In this document: in pieces, positions 18,691 through 28,053 of the stretch
Numbering within the stretch: position 1 is the first letter of the stretch
Layout of the letters: every line of letters starts with the position of its first letter
DNA from: GCA-2746605 sp963710615
Lineage (GTDB): Bacteria > Bacteroidota > Ignavibacteria > Ignavibacteriales > Melioribacteraceae
NCBI GenBank assembly: GCA_963710615.1
Contig: CAVQBF010000031.1
Coordinates: forward strand, 124,001-188,000
DNA length: 64,000 nt
Reading direction: 5' to 3'
Notes under the pieces: generated by a model
Seen by the model: the letters and a program-made list of their open reading frames with translations, nothing else
What the model was told of the DNA's origin: nothing
The model's database searches: none
Made by a program: the position numbers and the translations under genes

Positions 18691-20426
18691 ATTCTAAATC
18701 ATTAAATGGAGTTGCAGCCGTTTCAGGGATTTCAATTGGAACTGCATACCTGTATGAAAAACATGTTGAAGTTATTCAAAATGAAGAAATAACTGATGTT
18801 GATGAAGCTATCGAAAAATTCCATTCCGCGTTACAAAAATCTAAGAAAGAATTAAAAAAAATATTTGACCTTGCCGTTGATAAAATGGGTGATAAAAGAG
18901 CTCAAATCTTCGAAGCTCAATTGATGATTCTTGATGATCCTGTTCTAATAGAAAATATTAATAATAGAATCCGCGTTGAGAAACGGTCCCCGGAATTTAT
19001 TGTCAATGCAGAAATTTCAAAATATCAAAAAATATTAGCTGATTCAAAAGAATCTTATTTACAAGAAAGAAGTCATGATATTGAAGATATTAAAAATCGA
19101 ATTATTCGGAATATTAAAAAGAAAAAATGGCTTTCTCGTATAGATAATGATGTAATTGTTGTTACAAATAATATTACACCCGCAGACACTGTCTTATTTT
19201 CTAGAGTTAATGTTAAAGGCTATGTTACAAACATTGGTGGTTTAACATCACATGCAGCCATTGTAGCAAGATCATTAAATATACCTGCTGTACTTGGCAT
19301 CCATGGCGCTACATCTGAAATTAAAAATGGCGACCAATTAATCGTAGATGGCATACATGGTGAAGTTATTGTTTCGCCTACAAATGAACAGATAGAATAC
19401 TATAAAGAAAAATTAGATAGACTGAAAGAATTTGATTCAGAACTTGAAAAACTTGTTAATGAACCGGCTATTACAACTGACGGCAGAAAAATAATTTTAA
19501 GAGCAAACTTAGATATTGTTGAAGAATTAGATTACATATTCAAGAATGGTGCCGAGGGGACAGGATTAGTTAGAACAGAACAAATATTTAATTTAGAAGA
19601 TGAATTTCCGGACGAAGAAAAACAGTTTACGGTATATAAAAATCTTTCCGAAAAACTTTATCCCCATGTTGTGATTATTAGAGTATTTGATATTGGTGGC
19701 GACAAAGTTTTTCCTGTTGATATAAAAGAACCTAATCCGTTCCTTGGGTGGCGGGGAATTAGATTCTTGCTCGATAATCAAAAATTATTTAAAACTCAAA
19801 TTCGTTCACTTTTAAGAGCCAGCATTCACAAGAATGTGAAAATAATGCTTCCAATGGTTACTTTTATTCAAGAGATTAGAAGGGCAAAGGAAATAATTGA
19901 ATGTTGCAAAGAAGAACTTAGAAATGAAGGGAAAGAATTTGACAATGATATTAACCTAGGAATAATGGTTGAAGTGCCTTCGGCAGCCATAATGGCAGAA
20001 GAGTTTGCTGCTGAGGTGGATTTTATCAGTATTGGGACCAATGATTTAATTCAGTATTTACTTGCGGTTGATAGAGGAAATGAAATTGTTTCATCATTAT
20101 ATAAGGAATTCCATCCAGCAGTTATAAGAACCCTTTATAAAATCATACACTCAAGTAAACTGGGTGAGGCAAAAGTAAGCATGTGCGGTGAAATGGCGGC
20201 TGATATTCTCGCCACTCCTTTACTGGTCGGAATGGGACTCGACTCAATGAGTGTATCTGCTTCAACAATTCCGCATATAAAGAAAATAATAAGATCGCTC
20301 AATTATGCAGATACACAACTCTTGGTTCAAGAATGTTTGGCATTTAAAACAGAAAAAGAAGTAAGTGACAGATTGTTGGATTATTTCAAAGAACATTTTG
20401 TAGATGAGATTGATAATGTTTTCTAG
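18687..20426 (+). CDS. ptsI: PTS enzyme I (phosphoenolpyruvate-protein phosphotransferase)
   Basis: Enzyme I takes phosphate from phosphoenolpyruvate and gives it to HPr. Residue 189 in GGLTSHAAIVAR is the catalytic His, the same number as in the enterobacterial enzyme. The C-terminal PEP-binding barrel carries GTGLVRTEQIF near 288, the RVFDIGGDK segment near 330, and MCGEMAAD near 500 with the active Cys. The length of 579 residues is standard; there is no GAF domain, so it is EI rather than the nitrogen-type PtsP. It overlaps ptsH by four bases. With no EII components nearby, it probably serves a regulatory relay. Confidence 0.96.
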   Translation: MNSKSLNGVAAVSGISIGTAYLYEKHVEVIQNEEITDVDEAIEKFHSALQKSKKELKKIFDLAVDKMGDKRAQIFEAQLMILDDPVLIENINNRIRVEKRSPEFIVNAEISKYQKILADSKESYLQERSHDIEDIKNRIIRNIKKKKWLSRIDNDVIVVTNNITPADTVLFSRVNVKGYVTNIGGLTSHAAIVARSLNIPAVLGIHGATSEIKNGDQLIVDGIHGEVIVSPTNEQIEYYKEKLDRLKEFDSELEKLVNEPAITTDGRKIILRANLDIVEELDYIFKNGAEGTGLVRTEQIFNLEDEFPDEEKQFTVYKNLSEKLYPHVVIIRVFDIGGDKVFPVDIKEPNPFLGWRGIRFLLDNQKLFKTQIRSLLRASIHKNVKIMLPMVTFIQEIRRAKEIIECCKEELRNEGKEFDNDINLGIMVEVPSAAIMAEEFAAEVDFISIGTNDLIQYLLAVDRGNEIVSSLYKEFHPAVIRTLYKIIHSSKLGEAKVSMCGEMAADILATPLLVGMGLDSMSVSASTIPHIKKIIRSLNYADTQLLVQECLAFKTEKEVSDRLLDYFKEHFVDEIDNVF

Positions 20427-20571
20427 TGACAATGAAATTGTTTACTTATTTCTAAAAAGTGATTATTATTTGCACTTCGTAAAGAAATTAATTTTTACAA
20501 ATTAGGATTGAAATCAGCTTCACTTTTTGCTTTTTCAACTGTATTGTAAACTTAAAATTTAGAAAGCTCAT

Positions 20572-23415
20572 TTGATAATCAAAAGATTAACATACATTCT
20601 ACTACTTTTTATTTTTAGTACAACCTCACTAAATTCTCAAATACACTTTTTTGGTAGAAATAAAGTAACATATGAAGATTTTGAGTGGCAAGTTTTAAAG
20701 ACTGAACACTTCGATATCTATTATTATAGCGGCTTTGAAGAAATGGCAGAAATTGGAGCTAATTATGCCGAAGAAGCCTTTGATGAACTCAAAGTAAAGT
20801 TTAACCATATAATTATTACCAGAATACCACTAATCTTTTACAACACCCATATACATTTTCAGCAAACGAATACTCTCCCAGGCTTTATACCGGAAGGTGT
20901 AGGTGGATTTTTCGAATTTATGAAGGGTCGGGTTGTTATCCCTTATTTAACATCACTCGAGCAGTTCAGACATGTTATCAGGCATGAACTTGTTCATGTA
21001 TTTATGACTAGCAAATTACAAAATTTGGTAAAAGATCATCGCATTATTGGAAGTGGTTATCCACCACTTTGGTTTGTTGAGGGTTTGGCAGAATATTGGT
21101 CTTATTATTGGGACACACAAGCTGAAATGATTATGAGAGATGCAGTATTAAATAATATTTTTGCTCCTTTGAAGGATATTAGCAGAATTTACGGCAGTTT
21201 TTTAATGTACAAAGAAGGACAAAGTTTTCTTGAGTTTGTGGCAAATAAATATGGTGAAGATAAAATACTTTTGTTAATTGAGAATTTTTGGCGTTTCAAA
21301 AAATTTGATGATGTGCTTGAATTTACTCTGGGTGAAAGAGTAGAGAAAATAGATGAGGATTGGACATATTATTTAAAGCAAAGATATTATCCACTCTACA
21401 AGGATAAAACTCCTCATTTTATTGATGCAAAAAAAATAACAAATGAAGGATTTAATTTTTCTCCCAATTATTTTAAGAATGGAAATGATGAAGAAGTTTA
21501 TTTCATTGCAAACAGAAGTGGGTACTCCTCTGTCTATAAAATGAATTACAATCCAGATTCAATAAATTTTGTAAAACCGGAAGTTATTGTTAAAGGTGAG
21601 AAAGAAGCGGTATTTGAATCATTTCATTTATTAAAACCATCCTTAACTGTTTCGAAAGAAAAAACTCTAGCTTTTGTTACAAAATCGGGCGGTTCCGACG
21701 TTATTCATCTTTATGATATGGAAGAGGATGAAGTATTTAAGACATATAAATTCTCTGAAATTTTAACTATTGAATCACCGAGTTACTCCTTAGATGGAAG
21801 CAAAATAGTTTTTCATGGGACGGATCGAAAAGGTTACATTGATATTTTTATACTTGAATTAATTAGCGGTACAATAAAAAGATTAACAAATGATTACTAT
21901 GCCGATCGAGACCCGATATTTAACAAAGATGGAAGTAAAGTGATATTTTCCTCAGATAGAACAAGCGGAAAATTTGAGAAAAAGAATAATTTATTTAGTG
22001 TTGGAGTTAAATCCGGTGATATTGAATACATTTCTTATTCTGATGCAAATTTAACATCTCCTAAATTTACTCCCGATTACAACTCATTATATTGTCTAGC
22101 CGATTCTGACGGAAATAAGAATCTATGGAAAATTAATTTTTCTAATGATGAACCCGTAAGTATGACTCAAAAAACCAGATTTTTAACCAGTATTTTTGAA
22201 TATACATTTGTAACTCCCACTGAGATTATCACATCATCATTCGAGAAGTTTTCATTTCAATTTTATTCAGTCGACCTCAATAGTTTACCGGATTCCATTA
22301 ATCAAGAAATTGCATTTGACTTTGATCGGATAGAAGAAGCTTGGATTGCTGATAAAATTATTGTTGACTCTGAAACTGATAAATTAAAATATGAGAATGA
22401 GTATTCTCTGGATTATGCGATAAGTCAAATTTCAACTGATCCAATTTATGGAACCAGAGGCGGTGCTGTTTTTGCTTTAAGCGATCTACTCGGCGATGAT
22501 AAATATTACTTTATATTTTATAATAGTGCTGAATATCAAAGTCAATTCTTAAAAAATATAAATGTTGCCATTAATAAAGTCAATACGGGAGGAAGAACAA
22601 ATTACGGTTATGGTCTTTTTCACTTTATTGGAAGAAGATATGATATTAGACAGAGTAACGATTTCTTTTACGAGAGAAATTTTGGCGGATTTTTCTCATT
22701 ACTATTTCCTTTATCATCATTCCAAAGATTTGAGGCGAGTCTAGCGATTTCAAATTCTGATAGGGAATTATCTTCAGATATACTTCCGCGAAAAGCATTA
22801 CTCCTTTCTAATACTATTTCATTTGTTCATGATAATTCTTTATGGAGTAGAACCGGTCCAATGGATGGCTCTAGATTTAGACTACTATTTGGATATACTT
22901 CCGATATTAGATATGGAAATGCTAATTTTTACTCTATTATAGCAGATTATAGAAGATATCTGCGGCTTGATCAAAGGATTACTCTTGCTACAAGGGCATC
23001 AATATATTACAATCATGGTAAAGATGCGAGGAAATACATTGCTGGCGGAAGTTGGGATCTAAGAGGTTGGCCAAGATTTAAAATTAGAAGTGAAAAGTTG
23101 TGGATATCTTCAATTGAGCTGCGATATCCCTTAATTGATCAAATTTATTTGAGATTTCCCTTTGTAGGACTTGGATTCAGTGGTTTAAAAGGAGCTATAT
23201 TCCTTGATGCCGGAGGTGCTTGGGATACTAAGTATGGCGAAAGAATAGAATTAGGCGGGACAGAAGGGACAGTGGGAAGTATGGGAATTGGATTACGATT
23301 TAACTTCCTTGGTGCAATAACTTTTAGGTACGATGTTGGAAAACGAATTGTAAATAATTTTTCTGATTTATCAGGTCACATTTTTTACCATTTTTTCTTT
23401 GGATGGGATTTTTGA
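20572..23415 (+). CDS. Outer-membrane fusion of MA-type peptidase, PD40 propeller and Omp85-like barrel
   Basis: A 947-residue exported protein with three parts. After a signal peptide (1-22) comes a gluzincin-like domain with the zinc motif HELVH at 138-142 and the third ligand Glu in WFVEGLAEYW near 170. Residues of about 280-570 are PD40/TolB-like beta-propeller repeats (PSYSLDGSKIVF, PIFNKDGSKVIFSSD). The C-terminal 300 residues look like an Omp85/BamA-type beta-barrel, with the GGSWDLRGWPRF motif, FLDAGGAW and GIGLRFNFLGAITFRYDVG, ending in Phe as outer-membrane barrels do. The start is TTG at 20572, the only candidate giving a signal peptide. No POTRA domain is recognised. Substrate and function are unknown; proteolysis or protein insertion at the outer membrane are possibilities. 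Confidence 0.8.
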   Translation: MIIKRLTYILLLFIFSTTSLNSQIHFFGRNKVTYEDFEWQVLKTEHFDIYYYSGFEEMAEIGANYAEEAFDELKVKFNHIIITRIPLIFYNTHIHFQQTNTLPGFIPEGVGGFFEFMKGRVVIPYLTSLEQFRHVIRHELVHVFMTSKLQNLVKDHRIIGSGYPPLWFVEGLAEYWSYYWDTQAEMIMRDAVLNNIFAPLKDISRIYGSFLMYKEGQSFLEFVANKYGEDKILLLIENFWRFKKFDDVLEFTLGERVEKIDEDWTYYLKQRYYPLYKDKTPHFIDAKKITNEGFNFSPNYFKNGNDEEVYFIANRSGYSSVYKMNYNPDSINFVKPEVIVKGEKEAVFESFHLLKPSLTVSKEKTLAFVTKSGGSDVIHLYDMEEDEVFKTYKFSEILTIESPSYSLDGSKIVFHGTDRKGYIDIFILELISGTIKRLTNDYYADRDPIFNKDGSKVIFSSDRTSGKFEKKNNLFSVGVKSGDIEYISYSDANLTSPKFTPDYNSLYCLADSDGNKNLWKINFSNDEPVSMTQKTRFLTSIFEYTFVTPTEIITSSFEKFSFQFYSVDLNSLPDSINQEIAFDFDRIEEAWIADKIIVDSETDKLKYENEYSLDYAISQISTDPIYGTRGGAVFALSDLLGDDKYYFIFYNSAEYQSQFLKNINVAINKVNTGGRTNYGYGLFHFIGRRYDIRQSNDFFYERNFGGFFSLLFPLSSFQRFEASLAISNSDRELSSDILPRKALLLSNTISFVHDNSLWSRTGPMDGSRFRLLFGYTSDIRYGNANFYSIIADYRRYLRLDQRITLATRASIYYNHGKDARKYIAGGSWDLRGWPRFKIRSEKLWISSIELRYPLIDQIYLRFPFVGLGFSGLKGAIFLDAGGAWDTKYGERIELGGTEGTVGSMGIGLRFNFLGAITFRYDVGKRIVNNFSDLSGHIFYHFFFGWDF

Positions 23416-24557
23416 AAAAAACACTTTTACTAATATTGATATCAACACTTTTAGGGTGTACAAAAGATATAGTAATTAAAAATACAAGTGTTGAAGCTGA
23501 ATCTTTAGCTATGTATGGAAAAAATCCTCAACGTAATTTTTATTATGATATTGAAAAGAAATATAATTTAGATTTAGAGTGGAATTCGGAAACTCACGGT
23601 AATTTTGGTAATACTTCGTTTGTAATCTATGATACAACTTTAATCACTACAAGCTTAAGTGGACGCGTTACTGCATTTAATTTATTTTCGGGCAAAAAGG
23701 TTGGTGAATTAAGATATAATGGTGAAATTGAGCAAACAGCCATAATAAATAATATTAGTTTAATTTTTATCGTAAATGAACTGAAAGAAAAGTATTCTAC
23801 ATTAGTTATTTATGATTTTAAGAACTCAAGAGAAATCAATTCTGTAAGACTTAATGGTAAGTTTAATAATGAATTGTTGTTAGTGGGGAAAAATATTTTT
23901 GTAATTTCAGATTTTGGAGACCTTTATAGTTTTTCGCCAATAGGTAATATTTTGTGGAAAAAGCGACTTGGCTTTGAAGTTCATTCAAATCCCGCTGCCG
24001 ACGATCAATTTATTTATATTGCTTCTCTTGATGGAAAATTACTAAAAGTTGATAAAGATAATGGAGAAACTATATATGATAAAATAGTTAGTCGGGGTTT
24101 TCAAAGTGGAATTTCTCTAGACAGCAATAATATATACATTGGAGACATTGAAGGGAATATTTTTTCAATTACCAAGTTAAACGGTGATACTAATTGGAAA
24201 TTTAAAACAAGCAGTAAAATCATTTCTACACCGGCCTTGGATAGAAAAAACATTTATGTCGGCAATTTAAACGGTGATTTGTATTCGATAAATTCAAATA
24301 ACTCGGAATTAAATTGGTTTCACAAATCAAATGGATTGATAAATTCACCTTGTATAGTTTTTGAGAATTTAATTATTCAACCGAATTTATTTATGAAAAT
24401 AGAAATATTAGATAAAAATGATGGACAAATTTTAAATCTAATAAAATATGATTCGAGAGTTAGAACCACGCCAATATTTTATAAAGACAAATTGCTTATT
24501 GGTGTTGATAAGGGAGAAATTTATTGTTATTCATTCAATGATATTGAATTAAACTAG
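23403..24557 (+). CDS. BamB-like PQQ beta-propeller lipoprotein
   Basis: A 384-residue lipoprotein with a lipobox (LLGC, Cys near residue 19). The mature part contains PQQ/BamB-type propeller repeats such as IYIASLDGKLLKVDKDNGE, IYIGDIEGNIFSI and IYVGNLNGDLYSINSNNSELNW. BamB is the propeller partner of BamA in outer-membrane protein assembly, and this gene overlaps the end of the Omp85-like barrel gene by 13 bases, so it is probably its accessory lipoprotein. A TTG nine bases inside could be an alternative start. The partnership is inferred from position and fold, not shown. Confidence 0.78.
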   Translation: MGFLKKTLLLILISTLLGCTKDIVIKNTSVEAESLAMYGKNPQRNFYYDIEKKYNLDLEWNSETHGNFGNTSFVIYDTTLITTSLSGRVTAFNLFSGKKVGELRYNGEIEQTAIINNISLIFIVNELKEKYSTLVIYDFKNSREINSVRLNGKFNNELLLVGKNIFVISDFGDLYSFSPIGNILWKKRLGFEVHSNPAADDQFIYIASLDGKLLKVDKDNGETIYDKIVSRGFQSGISLDSNNIYIGDIEGNIFSITKLNGDTNWKFKTSSKIISTPALDRKNIYVGNLNGDLYSINSNNSELNWFHKSNGLINSPCIVFENLIIQPNLFMKIEILDKNDGQILNLIKYDSRVRTTPIFYKDKLLIGVDKGEIYCYSFNDIELN

Positions 24558-24572
24558 AGAGATACAAACACT

Positions 24573-25079
24573 ATGAATCTTGTTTTTATTAGAGGAATTA
24601 CTTTTTCAAGAATGTTGTTGCTGCTATTATTTGCGGCGTTATCAGTATTTGCACAAGACTCTACAAACAAGGTTATTCATAATAATTTTAGTATTGAAAA
24701 AAAGGACATATCTTTAGTAAATAATGAGCTCAGCAGGGACAATATAAAGTCTCTGCTAGAATTAAAAAGTCAAAGAAGATGGATCCCTTCAACTCTTAAC
24801 GGAACAGCCAATATAACATCTACACTCAATCTGAAACAGAAAGATCCCGATTTTATCGATTCCGACCTTTTTCTCTTTGTGGTTGGATCTGCTGTTGCTT
24901 TTGGAGCGACTGCGGCATACCTAAAATTTGAGGCAGATGACAATTATGATAAATACAAATTGACTAACAATAAAAAGTATAAAGACCGGACTGACCGATA
25001 TGATCTGTATAGTGGCATAGCTTTGGGTGTTATGGAAATAAATTTTGGTTTTTTAATCTATAAGTTTCTTACTGACTAA
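24573..25079 (+). CDS. Small exported membrane protein, unknown function
   Basis: I do not recognise this 168-residue protein. It has a signal peptide (cleavage near VFAQD, residue 28), a stretch rich in charged residues, and two hydrophobic C-terminal segments (about 102-120 and 145-165) separated by a lysine/aspartate-rich loop. It follows the BamB-like gene by 15 bases, so it is the third gene of that operon and may act in the same envelope process. The gap after it (25080-25185) shows no clear hairpin. Confidence 0.6.
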   Translation: MNLVFIRGITFSRMLLLLLFAALSVFAQDSTNKVIHNNFSIEKKDISLVNNELSRDNIKSLLELKSQRRWIPSTLNGTANITSTLNLKQKDPDFIDSDLFLFVVGSAVAFGATAAYLKFEADDNYDKYKLTNNKKYKDRTDRYDLYSGIALGVMEINFGFLIYKFLTD

Positions 25080-25185
25080 GTTTCCTCAAATTTGCAAGAG
25101 TATTAAGTTAAACTATATCAGTAACACTATAAACTAATAAATTGTAAAAACTTTTAATATTGATTTAATTTTTTCTTAAACTTTT

Positions 25186-27957
25186 TTAATGAGCTTCCAG
25201 CCAGTTATTTCCAATACCTGATTCAACAATAACTGGTACTTTTAACTTCATCGCATTTTCCATTGTAGTCTTAATAAGCGGAACTAATTCATCAATTTCA
25301 TCCTTATAAATATCAAACAATAATTCATCGTGAACTTGCAAAATCATCTTTGTCTTAGTTTCTCTTTTTTCTAACTCATTATGAATATTTATCATTGCAA
25401 TCTTAATCATATCTGCAGCAGTTCCTTGAATAGGCATGTTAATAGCAACTCTCTCTTCAAATTGGCGCACAACACGATTTTTACTATTAATGTTTCTTAA
25501 GTATCTGCGTCTTCCATTTAATGTTTCTGCATAACCTTTATCTTTTGCAATCTCAATGAAGTTATCCATCATTCCTTTTACGTTTTTGAATGTATTAAAG
25601 TAAGTGTCAATTACTTCTTGCGCATGTGTCCTAGAAATTCCTAAACGGGATGCTAAACCAAAAGCTCCGATTCCATACAAAATACCAAAATTGACTTCTT
25701 TTGCCTTTCTTCTCATATCTTGCGTAACATCTTTCCTTTCAACCATAAAAACTAGTGCAGCAGTTGATGTATGAATATCCTCAGCATCTTTAAAGGCTTT
25801 AATCATTGCCTCGTCATTACTTAGATGAGCCATTATTCTAAGTTCAATTTGACTATAATCAGCACTAAAGATTTTGTAATTTTTATCTGTAGGAACAAAT
25901 GCTTTTCTAATCTCTTTCCCAAGCTCAGTTCTTATTGGAATGTTTTGTAAATTAGGATTTAAACTTGAGAGTCGTCCAGTTGACGCAACAGTCTGATTAT
26001 AAGTAGTATGTATCTTTCCAGTTCTCTTATTTACCAATTTAGGCAAAGAATCGGCATAGGTAGATTTTAACTTTGTGATCTGTCTGTAATTTACTAGATG
26101 GTCAATTATTTCATGTTCACCTTGGAGCAACTCCAATGATTTTGCGTCTGTTGAAAAGCCGGTCTTTGTTTTCTTAGTGGGTTTTAATTTAAGTTTATCA
26201 AAAAGAATATATTGCAATTGTTTTGTCGAGTTTATATTAAATTCTTCATCAGCCAACAAAAATATTTCCTCTGTTAACTTATTAATACTCAATTCAAGTT
26301 CCTTGCTGAATTCATTTAATCCTTTAATATCTAATCTAACGCCACTTGCTTCCATTTTTCCTAAGACGGGGACTAAAGGAAATTCTATTTCATGTGCAAT
26401 TTTTTCTAAGTTGTTTTCTTTTAATTCCTTTTCTAATTTTTTATAAAGTTGATAAGTAATATCTGCATCTTCACTTGCATATTCATTGAGTCTTTCTGGT
26501 TCAACGGTAAAAACTTGTTCCGGGTTTTTCTTTACATCAAATAATTCTTTTAAATGTATTGGCTCATAATTAAGATATTTTTCGGCTAGAGCATCCATAC
26601 CATGTTTTTGATCAGGATCGATTAAGTAACTTGCCAGCATAGTGTCAAAATAAAATCCTCTAAGCTTAATTCCACAACTACTCAATACAGCAATATCATA
26701 CTTTCCATTTTGGCAAATCTTTCTAATATTTTCATTTTCAAAAACAGGCTTAAATATTTTAACAAATTCATCAATAGTTATTCTGTCACTTAAATCATTT
26801 TGAAATAGATCACTACTTTCAATAAAAGGATTAGTCGGGATAAAATAAGCTTCGCCTTTATTAGTACAAAAAGATGCTCCGGCTAAATTTACATTTAGTG
26901 TGTCGAGTGAATCAGTTTCGGTATCAAATACAAACTCCTTTGACTTTTCCAAAGTTTTAGCTAAGCTTTTAGCCCCAGTGATTGTTGTAATTAAATGATA
27001 CTTAACTTTTTTGTTATCAAATTTTTCTAATTCATTTTCTTGAGAATCCACGTGTTCATCACTTAATTCATAGTCATCCTTGTCATAAATCTTTTTAACC
27101 CGGGTCAGCAAATTTCTAAATTCTAGTTCGTTAAAAATTTGATCTAATTTTTCAAAATTTGGCTGTTTAATTCCTTCACTAAAGTTAAAATCTATATCAA
27201 CATCAGTTATAATTGTTGCCAACTTTTTTGAAAGGAATGCACTTTCCTTATATTCTTCTAATTTTGTTTTGACTGATTTCTTTTCAATTTGTCCAATATT
27301 AGCATAAATGTTTTCTAAATTTCCGAATTTACTTATCAGCGGTTGAGCAGTTTTAGGACCAATACCCTTAACGCCAGGAATATCATCGGATGAGTCACCC
27401 ACCAATGCTAGGTAATCAACCATGTATTTAGGTTCAAATCCATATTCTTCAGTGGCTTTTTCAAAATCAGTAATTATCAATTCTTCGTTGGATTTACCTG
27501 CTTTAATCAGTTTAACATTTTTAGTAATTAATTGAACATAATCTTTATCTGGCGTTACAGCGAAAGAATCAAGTTTCTTTTCTTCAGCAATTTTAACTGC
27601 AGTGCCGATAATATCATCAGCTTCAAAACCTGCTTTTATGTACAGAGGAATATTAAATGCCTCAACCAAATCTTTTATCCGTTGTAATTGGGGAATCATA
27701 TCATCCGGCATCGCTAATCTGGATGACTTGTAACCTTCATACATCTCATGTCTAAAAGTTTTCTCCTTCGAGTCAAATGCGACAGCTATTATATCAGGCT
27801 TAGTACTTTCAATTACTCTAATAAGTTGATTTAGAAATCCATAAACCGCAGAGGTTGCTTCACCTTTAGAATTTACCAGTGGTCTGCTAATAAAAGCGAA
27901 ATACGCTTTGTATGCCATGGCCAGAGCATCAATAATTACAAATTTTTTACTGCTCAT
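25186..27957 (-). CDS. polA: DNA polymerase I
   Basis: Family A DNA polymerase of 923 residues. The 5' nuclease (1-290) has FRHEMYEGYKSSR and the ADDIIGTA metal cluster. The proofreading domain has the catalytic DTETDSLD near 345, so 3'-5' exonuclease activity appears intact. The polymerase domain carries motif A (SADYSQIELR) near 700, motif B (RRKAKEVNFGILYG) near 760 and motif C (QVHDELLFD) near 878. Used for Okazaki fragment processing and repair. It is a single-gene unit, convergent with the small membrane protein gene. Confidence 0.97.
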   Translation of the reverse strand: MSSKKFVIIDALAMAYKAYFAFISRPLVNSKGEATSAVYGFLNQLIRVIESTKPDIIAVAFDSKEKTFRHEMYEGYKSSRLAMPDDMIPQLQRIKDLVEAFNIPLYIKAGFEADDIIGTAVKIAEEKKLDSFAVTPDKDYVQLITKNVKLIKAGKSNEELIITDFEKATEEYGFEPKYMVDYLALVGDSSDDIPGVKGIGPKTAQPLISKFGNLENIYANIGQIEKKSVKTKLEEYKESAFLSKKLATIITDVDIDFNFSEGIKQPNFEKLDQIFNELEFRNLLTRVKKIYDKDDYELSDEHVDSQENELEKFDNKKVKYHLITTITGAKSLAKTLEKSKEFVFDTETDSLDTLNVNLAGASFCTNKGEAYFIPTNPFIESSDLFQNDLSDRITIDEFVKIFKPVFENENIRKICQNGKYDIAVLSSCGIKLRGFYFDTMLASYLIDPDQKHGMDALAEKYLNYEPIHLKELFDVKKNPEQVFTVEPERLNEYASEDADITYQLYKKLEKELKENNLEKIAHEIEFPLVPVLGKMEASGVRLDIKGLNEFSKELELSINKLTEEIFLLADEEFNINSTKQLQYILFDKLKLKPTKKTKTGFSTDAKSLELLQGEHEIIDHLVNYRQITKLKSTYADSLPKLVNKRTGKIHTTYNQTVASTGRLSSLNPNLQNIPIRTELGKEIRKAFVPTDKNYKIFSADYSQIELRIMAHLSNDEAMIKAFKDAEDIHTSTAALVFMVERKDVTQDMRRKAKEVNFGILYGIGAFGLASRLGISRTHAQEVIDTYFNTFKNVKGMMDNFIEIAKDKGYAETLNGRRRYLRNINSKNRVVRQFEERVAINMPIQGTAADMIKIAMINIHNELEKRETKTKMILQVHDELLFDIYKDEIDELVPLIKTTMENAMKLKVPVIVESGIGNNWLEAH

Positions 27958-28053
27958 TAAATATTCCTATCCATTTAACAATTATTATCTTTATTTTTAT
28001 TTTATGAAGATATAAATTGTTTTAGATAATAACTATTAATTATTCGGTAATTC

